From the NCBI RefSeq assembly GCF_001277345.1, contig NZ_LIUT01000001.1, positions 2,568,203 through 2,632,202 on the forward strand: a stretch of DNA of 64,000 bases, read 5' to 3'. Numbering within the stretch: position 1 is the stretch's first letter; each line of letters begins with the position of its first letter. Under the pieces are notes generated by a model. It saw nothing but the letters and a program-made list of their open reading frames with translations, made no database searches and was not told the origin of the DNA. The translations under genes were made by a program, and so were the position numbers. Source of the DNA: Paenibacillus solani (GTDB taxonomy: Bacteria; Bacillota; Bacilli; Paenibacillales; Paenibacillaceae). This document shows positions 60,501-64,000 of the stretch, one piece after another.

Positions 60501-62742
60501 CCCACGCAACTCCAATACTGTCGCCTAGCTGGACAGAATGCTCCAGCTCTACTTCAAACCGGATATAAGGAAACTGGGACGTTGAATCCACAGTCACATA
60601 CTGATCATTGGATTCGGATATCGTCTTCAATTCCTCTGCGGTCAGCAAGGTTTCGCCAGCAGGGAACCGATCTTTAGGTGGTTCTTCATCCGAGGAGTTC
60701 TTGGACAGTTTCACTCGATCGCCACTTAAAGCATCATACGTATAAGCCTGATGAAAGGAAACCACAAGCTCGTCATCCGTAGGATCACTGACTTGAACCT
60801 TCAGCTCAGGAGACAGCCCGGTACTGGTCGCCTTATCTGCTGGTGATACCAATTCAGGTGCATTCGGCTGCTCCTGTGCTGTCTGAAACTTAATCATGCG
60901 TTCTGTTTTATTACCAATCTTGTCCACTGCACGAATTTCCAGCTTATGCTCACCTGGATCAAGCTTGGATGATGATGTTTCATACGGTATCTGGATGGTG
61001 CGGCCATCAAGCAGCACCTTCACTTGTTCCACGCCGGACACCGCGTCTTCGGCAGACACATCAATCAAGAAACTTCCCTTATAGCTCTTTCCCTCTTCAA
61101 CAGATGCAGTGATACTCGGACCATTGTTGTCTACCTGCACCGTTGCATGGGCTTCAGGCTGACCCTTTACATTCAGTTGAATCCTGTGCTCACCGTCCGA
61201 AACCATCGAGGTATCCCATGTATGAGATAACGCTGTTATTTTATCGGAAGGGATTTCGAAGTTGAATGTCACATATGGCAGAAAACGCCCGTCATCACCA
61301 AGGTCATAAATAACCGTGGGGTCGCTATGTAGCGGATCTCTTATTTCCGTCCCATCCCCTAAGAGCAGACGTACATTACGGACATTAAAATCATCCAGGT
61401 TGCCCGTTGGCTTATCATCGTCAAAATAGGTTTTATCGTTATCGCCTGCTCGAAGTGTAATTTCGTTCACACCGTTTGTCAGCCACTCTGGCTCGATCGG
61501 AGCAACGATGGTTTGATACCCGTCAATGTTAGGATCGGTCTGAAACAGAACGTGTTTGCCGATAGTCACCGTGTTGATTCCATCGTCAATGCCATCGCCT
61601 TCAAACACAAAGTAAGCGTTGTGTTCCATAACAGGTGTACCTTGAACAGGTTGTCCGTCGATTTGAAGCTCAAGATCTGCAGGACCTGCTCCATCTGCAG
61701 CGCCACGGATATAGGTGATTCCGCTGACTGTCTGCTGATCGTCAACATTCAGGCTAGCCGGAGCGCCATTGCCTGTAAGATCGACTTCGTATGTGGGACT
61801 TTTTACTTCTTTAAAAGTGTTGGACGCTGTGAAGAAATACTCCAGCTTTTTCTTCCCTAGAAGCTCCAAATAAGAAATCGTATGGCGGAAACCTTCCTTT
61901 CCTTCCTGTAGCTGTACAACCTGGTAAGTGCTCTGTCCATCGACTCGATAGTTTAACGCAAGCGAAGTCACCATACGCTCATCGTGCGCATCTGCAATGA
62001 TCTCCAGATCATCTCCAGGCTCCACATTTGTAGTAGTTGTCAGGTTGGTTACGGTCGGTTCCTTATCAACGTTGATGTTTACCGGCTGGGCGGGCACCTC
62101 GGAATGTACTAGAGAGCCGGGTGTTGCAAAATGCTCCTTATACGAAATCGTACGCATTTTAAGACTTCCAGCCTCAGGGTACTTATAAAATATTCCTTGG
62201 TCTTCAGCGTTCTGCACTTCCCCGTCATTGTAGAATGCAGATACAACCAGGCGTCCGGTGTTCGTTACAACGACAACCTCACGCATGCGTGAATTGGACA
62301 TGCCGCCTGAGAAGATCTTTACGATCTCTGTGTCTTCTTGTAAGTTGGTTCCATAATTTTGATTAAAATCGGCAACCGTGGATTTTTTGTTCTGACTGTT
62401 AATAATCCAGAACACCAGCGTGCCTTGAGAGGGGATCGTCACTTGGTCGGGCACATGCGCCCATAGCGTATCACTCTCCAAGTAACGGTAGCGAATCTTG
62501 TAATTACTGAAATCGATGTCTTTGTCCGTATTGTTATAGACTTCGATAAACTCATAACCGTCTGCGGTGCCTACATTCGTAGAATCAGGCACAAGCTCGG
62601 TAATCAGGAGTTCAGGCATACTATTCACTACATTGGATGTTTGTGCTGAGGCTTGTCCGGCTTGCAGGGTAAATGAGGCCGACAAGATGATACAGAGGAT
62701 AAGGAAACAGGATAAACATCGATTAAGGACAATCTTAAACAT
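57502..62742 (-). CDS. S-layer-anchored metallophosphoesterase with LTD, FN3 and cadherin-like domains (1746 aa)
   Basis: The start is the ATG at 62742, six bases after AGGAGG. Domains in order: signal peptide (about 1-35), lamin-tail domain (PELLITELVPDSTNVGT, about 40-175), Ig-like repeats (about 230-640), a linker, a calcineurin-like phosphoesterase (about 815-1050: WVSDTQF, FHTGDLVND, LAGNHDVGS, LNFHDYM, LSGHYTG), three fibronectin III domains (about 1090-1345), a helical bundle of about 75 residues, a cadherin-like beta sandwich (EVLIDGTAAVLTPTFNEN), and three SLH domains (about 1575-1745, GHWASSAIEQAVQMGIVNG and two more). It should be tethered to the cell wall polymer and act on an extracellular phosphoester. 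Confidence 0.9.
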   Translation of the reverse strand: MFKIVLNRCLSCFLILCIILSASFTLQAGQASAQTSNVVNSMPELLITELVPDSTNVGTADGYEFIEVYNNTDKDIDFSNYKIRYRYLESDTLWAHVPDQVTIPSQGTLVFWIINSQNKKSTVADFNQNYGTNLQEDTEIVKIFSGGMSNSRMREVVVVTNTGRLVVSAFYNDGEVQNAEDQGIFYKYPEAGSLKMRTISYKEHFATPGSLVHSEVPAQPVNINVDKEPTVTNLTTTTNVEPGDDLEIIADAHDERMVTSLALNYRVDGQSTYQVVQLQEGKEGFRHTISYLELLGKKKLEYFFTASNTFKEVKSPTYEVDLTGNGAPASLNVDDQQTVSGITYIRGAADGAGPADLELQIDGQPVQGTPVMEHNAYFVFEGDGIDDGINTVTIGKHVLFQTDPNIDGYQTIVAPIEPEWLTNGVNEITLRAGDNDKTYFDDDKPTGNLDDFNVRNVRLLLGDGTEIRDPLHSDPTVIYDLGDDGRFLPYVTFNFEIPSDKITALSHTWDTSMVSDGEHRIQLNVKGQPEAHATVQVDNNGPSITASVEEGKSYKGSFLIDVSAEDAVSGVEQVKVLLDGRTIQIPYETSSSKLDPGEHKLEIRAVDKIGNKTERMIKFQTAQEQPNAPELVSPADKATSTGLSPELKVQVSDPTDDELVVSFHQAYTYDALSGDRVKLSKNSSDEEPPKDRFPAGETLLTAEELKTISESNDQYVTVDSTSQFPYIRFEVELEHSVQLGDSIGVAWEGHTVPGRKVTMYAWNHTENKWAEITKSVAQSEADFTLRGELAAGDYVQNNKVDVIVQDEIVSREDYDYTFVWVSDTQFLTELYPHIQQKQFEWIVDSIEKMNIKYLFHTGDLVNDPTAQYQWNRASDYMKMLEDANLPNGVLAGNHDVGSYDWDYTTYSQYFGEDRYKNQPYYGGSYKDNRGHYDLINVEGNDFIMMYMGWGIEDEDIEWMNEVLKQYPNHMAFLNFHDYMLANGSRSGVGNRLYKEVVVPNPNVVAVLSGHYTGASLLKNELDDDGDGITDRTVYQMLADYQGHAEGGSGYLRLLHFNQDSKEIYVNTYSPYLDKYNYYEKPGVDEFTINLDLEPKLKRVATDSIQVNHLRGESIGIPQTVTSGAEVSQTWTDLRSNGTYSWYVLAQDKFGGSVRSDVWTFTTNEGNLAAPTNLKVLDVTSSTVQLGWDPVTSQDQQPITYNVYQDGQRVATVTDSVYEATELMPDTLYEFQVSALDAQGMESDRSDVLTVITESVEIPGAPVWTSGELDFTDILQDSVTLSWPEATADDGVEEYRVYLKGLTEPIVSVTNDVYSYTASGLEPDTRYHFTVKAYNAAGESAGLHGSVTTKAAEVDKSELNRWIDTAQRRLDETSEGSSPGQYPADARTHLRAAIESARAVTEREDVTAMEVKEAISALQAAIRSYDAAVVPWPGNPAVPVNPSPPISRPEPPPGNVLSGENRLKQIEVLIDGTAAVLTPTFNENTTEYRLDTVAESVKLRVEAAHGKATVLLGEQPLKKDQVIELKEGDNLLKLVVRAENGTTRTYQLNIHRKAKAAEEQPKPEQKPVLLTDIAGHWASSAIEQAVQMGIVNGYPDQTFKPDRQVTRAEFMVMMAKALNAQGKSGKLSFKDSSLIGSWALEAIQWAVSEGLVKGYEDGSFRPNQSVNRAEMAALITRFLGLVPQVTKTRFQDQQDIPAWAEKEITSAAEAGIVNGRSGNRFAPRESATRAEAVMMILRMLEHEKLQK

Positions 62743-62830
62743 GGATAACCTCCTAGAAATGATGTTGTAGAACAATCAATTCAGTTTCCCAATTCTCCAG
62801 GTCTCCATGGGATTTCCAAATTATTATTTT

Positions 62831-62845
62831 ATAAAGCGCTTACAT
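62831..62845 (-). promoter_or_regulatory. Candidate CcpA (cre) site of S-layer gene
   Basis: ATAAAGCGCTTACAT keeps the AAAGCGCTTACA core of the cre consensus, about 90 bases before the S-layer gene start. A carbon-control role is an inference. Confidence 0.45.
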
Positions 62846-63204
62846 CACAATATCCCTCACGATCTTTTTTTAGGATTATCCCCAGAGGGATATATCAACT
62901 TTTCATCGTTCACCTCCCAAGATCCATAATTACATATTCCAGCCTTTTTTGAAACCACTTTATGTAAAATCTGATAAATGATATATAAGTCCCGATATCC
63001 ATCTACGAACTAGTTATTTAGGTTTAAATCGATGATATAACTTCCTAACTATATTATCTGCCTCTTCATATTACGTAGGATATATAAGCACTTTCTGAAA
63101 GATGTATTTGTAAAAGCGACTTCCTGCCTATCCTAGTCTTATATGTGTGAGTGACGATCGTTCTCAACCCTTGTTTCTGATGATGTGAACCGCTAAAATC
63201 CAAA
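62846..63204. other. Intergenic stretch without a supported gene
   Basis: The A/T-rich sequence upstream of the S-layer gene contains its promoter. A 65-codon minus-strand frame at 63066-63263 runs through the terminator below and has no ribosome site, so I do not call it. Confidence 0.5.
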
Positions 63205-63237
63205 CAAAAAAAGACCCTGCGAATATATCGCAGGATC
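63205..63237 (-). terminator. Rho-independent terminator
   Basis: TCCTGCGA pairs with TCGCAGG(G) and is followed by TCTTTTTTTG on the minus strand. It is about 270 bases downstream of the hemY stop codon. The stretch 63238-63507 between them holds no gene I can support. Confidence 0.75.
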
Positions 63238-63507
63238 CTTATCCGTGGGAAGCGATTTAACATTCATTATGCCGCAATTTTCCAATTGCTAGGGTGCTTT
63301 ACCAGAAAAGAATCGAAGAAACCTCGCTCTTCTTCTCCTTTTGCGAGTGTTCATGGTGAATCAACTGCCTTTCGGAATGACATCAAGTTCTTCCGTCCGT
63401 CGATTGACAATACCACTTCCCACTTATTCTATATATACCCGGTTCTTCTATTTGCGAAACACTTCTGCCCTCATTAATTCTCGATATTTTAGTCTCCGAT
63501 ATGTTTC

Positions 63508-64000
63508 CTAGGTTCGAGTAATCTGTTTAAGAATCAGACCGGCCGTCTTCTCCCCGTTCGCCATGCAATCCGGGATACCTACCCCATAATAAGAGCAGCC
63601 TGCTAAGATTACATTAGGATATAAGTCCTCCATTTTGCGTTCCAATGATTCTACAACTTGCATGTGCTTCAAATGATAATTCGGCATATCATCATGCCAT
63701 TTGGTAACTTCGCATGAAATAGGCTCTGCTGAAATGCCTAGACTAAGTTTGATATCGTCCATTGCGACCCGTTTCAATTCTTCATCACTTAATTGGATCA
63801 ATTCCTCATAATGCGGACTGGAGCTCTTGTAGAACAACCGCATTAATAAACGTCGGTTCTCCGATGTGTGCTCCCACTTGCGGCTTGTCCACGTGCAGGC
63901 ATCGCACTTCACCTCGCTATCCTGGGACGCAATAAACCCCGTTCCATTATAGGTAAGCTCATCATCCGAAATATCGTAAGCAAGATATACGCTGATGAGT
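63508..64000 (-). CDS. hemY: Protoporphyrinogen/coproporphyrinogen oxidase, C-terminal part
   Basis: The frame is open to the right edge, so the 5' part is missing; about 163 of roughly 470 codons are seen. The segment NGTGFIASQDSEVKCDACTW and the end VILAGCSYYGVGIPDCMANG are characteristic of HemY (CgoX in Gram-positive bacteria), an FAD enzyme that oxidises coproporphyrinogen III in heme synthesis. The C-terminal GxxxGxGI segment is part of the FAD-binding fold. Confidence 0.92.
   Translation of the reverse strand, partial: LISVYLAYDISDDELTYNGTGFIASQDSEVKCDACTWTSRKWEHTSENRRLLMRLFYKSSSPHYEELIQLSDEELKRVAMDDIKLSLGISAEPISCEVTKWHDDMPNYHLKHMQVVESLERKMEDLYPNVILAGCSYYGVGIPDCMANGEKTAGLILKQITRT

Noticed and set aside
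63066-63263. 65-codon minus-strand frame upstream of the S-layer gene
   Set aside because: It reads through the terminator at 63205 and lacks a ribosome site or any motif.
1-64000. Search for CRISPR arrays, tRNA/rRNA genes, insertion sequences and prophage genes
   Set aside because: No regularly spaced repeats, no transposase, integrase or phage structural frames, and no tRNA-like cloverleaf or rRNA segment were recognised by reading.

Overview
The window looks like a chromosomal segment of a Paenibacillus-type, endospore-forming Firmicute. The reasons are moderate GC, strong AGGAGG ribosome binding sites with frequent GTG/TTG starts, low-GC Gram-positive lipoproteins, a surface protein with three SLH anchors, Fur boxes, and a bacillus-style AraC regulator fused to a siderophore-binding domain. 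No rRNA, tRNA, CRISPR array, prophage or insertion sequence was found. Most genes from 1 to 44 kb lie on the minus strand.

Layout. 1-6.3 kb: small enzymes on the minus strand (three HAD phosphatases, GNAT acetyltransferases, a methyltransferase, a purple-acid-phosphatase-like enzyme). 6.4-9.3 kb: Fur-box-controlled siderophore lipoprotein and its fused AraC regulator. 9.4-11.6 kb: a four-gene redox cluster in the order MauF-like, MauE-like, MauD-like, and a 12-cysteine MauA-like protein, without the large catalytic subunit. This is the most unusual operon here. 11.8-15.1 kb: YkoP-like protein and a secreted GH18-like protein. 15.2-25 kb: small metabolic and hypothetical genes, several frameshifted. 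25-28 kb: adaptive response to DNA alkylation (adaA, ogt/adaB, a 2OG-Fe(II) oxygenase, divergent alkA). 28.8-30.6 kb: an HTH domain fused to a degenerate ATP-synthase beta subunit, next to an alpha/beta hydrolase. 30.7-33.2 kb: acetamidase/formamidase and an HxxxD acyltransferase, each with inverted or direct repeats upstream. 33.4-35.4 kb: decayed sigma/anti-sigma and VOC remnants. 35.5-39.2 kb: oxidoreductases, MFS exporter and divergent HxlR regulator. 39.3-44.3 kb: Fur-box operon of two FecCD permeases, an exporter-type ABC protein and a binding lipoprotein, with no FepC-type ATPase. 44.5-45.9 kb: fluoride riboswitch and CLC-F fluoride channel. 45.9-47.9 kb: YtrA-type GntR regulator with its ABC transporter and a palindromic operator. 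48-49.9 kb: phosphodiester glycosidase and an orphan Imm7 immunity protein. 50-53.3 kb: pcp plus pxpBCA, a complete route from pyroglutamyl peptides to glutamate. 53.5-57.4 kb: small genes and an M29 aminopeptidase. 57.5-62.7 kb: a 1746-residue S-layer-anchored metallophosphoesterase. 63.5-64 kb: 3' end of hemY/cgoX.

Taken together, the region handles iron scavenging, DNA alkylation repair, fluoride resistance and peptide turnover, among many small accessory enzymes. At least six genes are truncated or frameshifted. Two of the breaks (DinB-like and anti-sigma genes) can be repaired by adding a single base, so sequencing error must be excluded before they are called pseudogenes.

All family assignments come from reading motifs in the translations, not from database searches.
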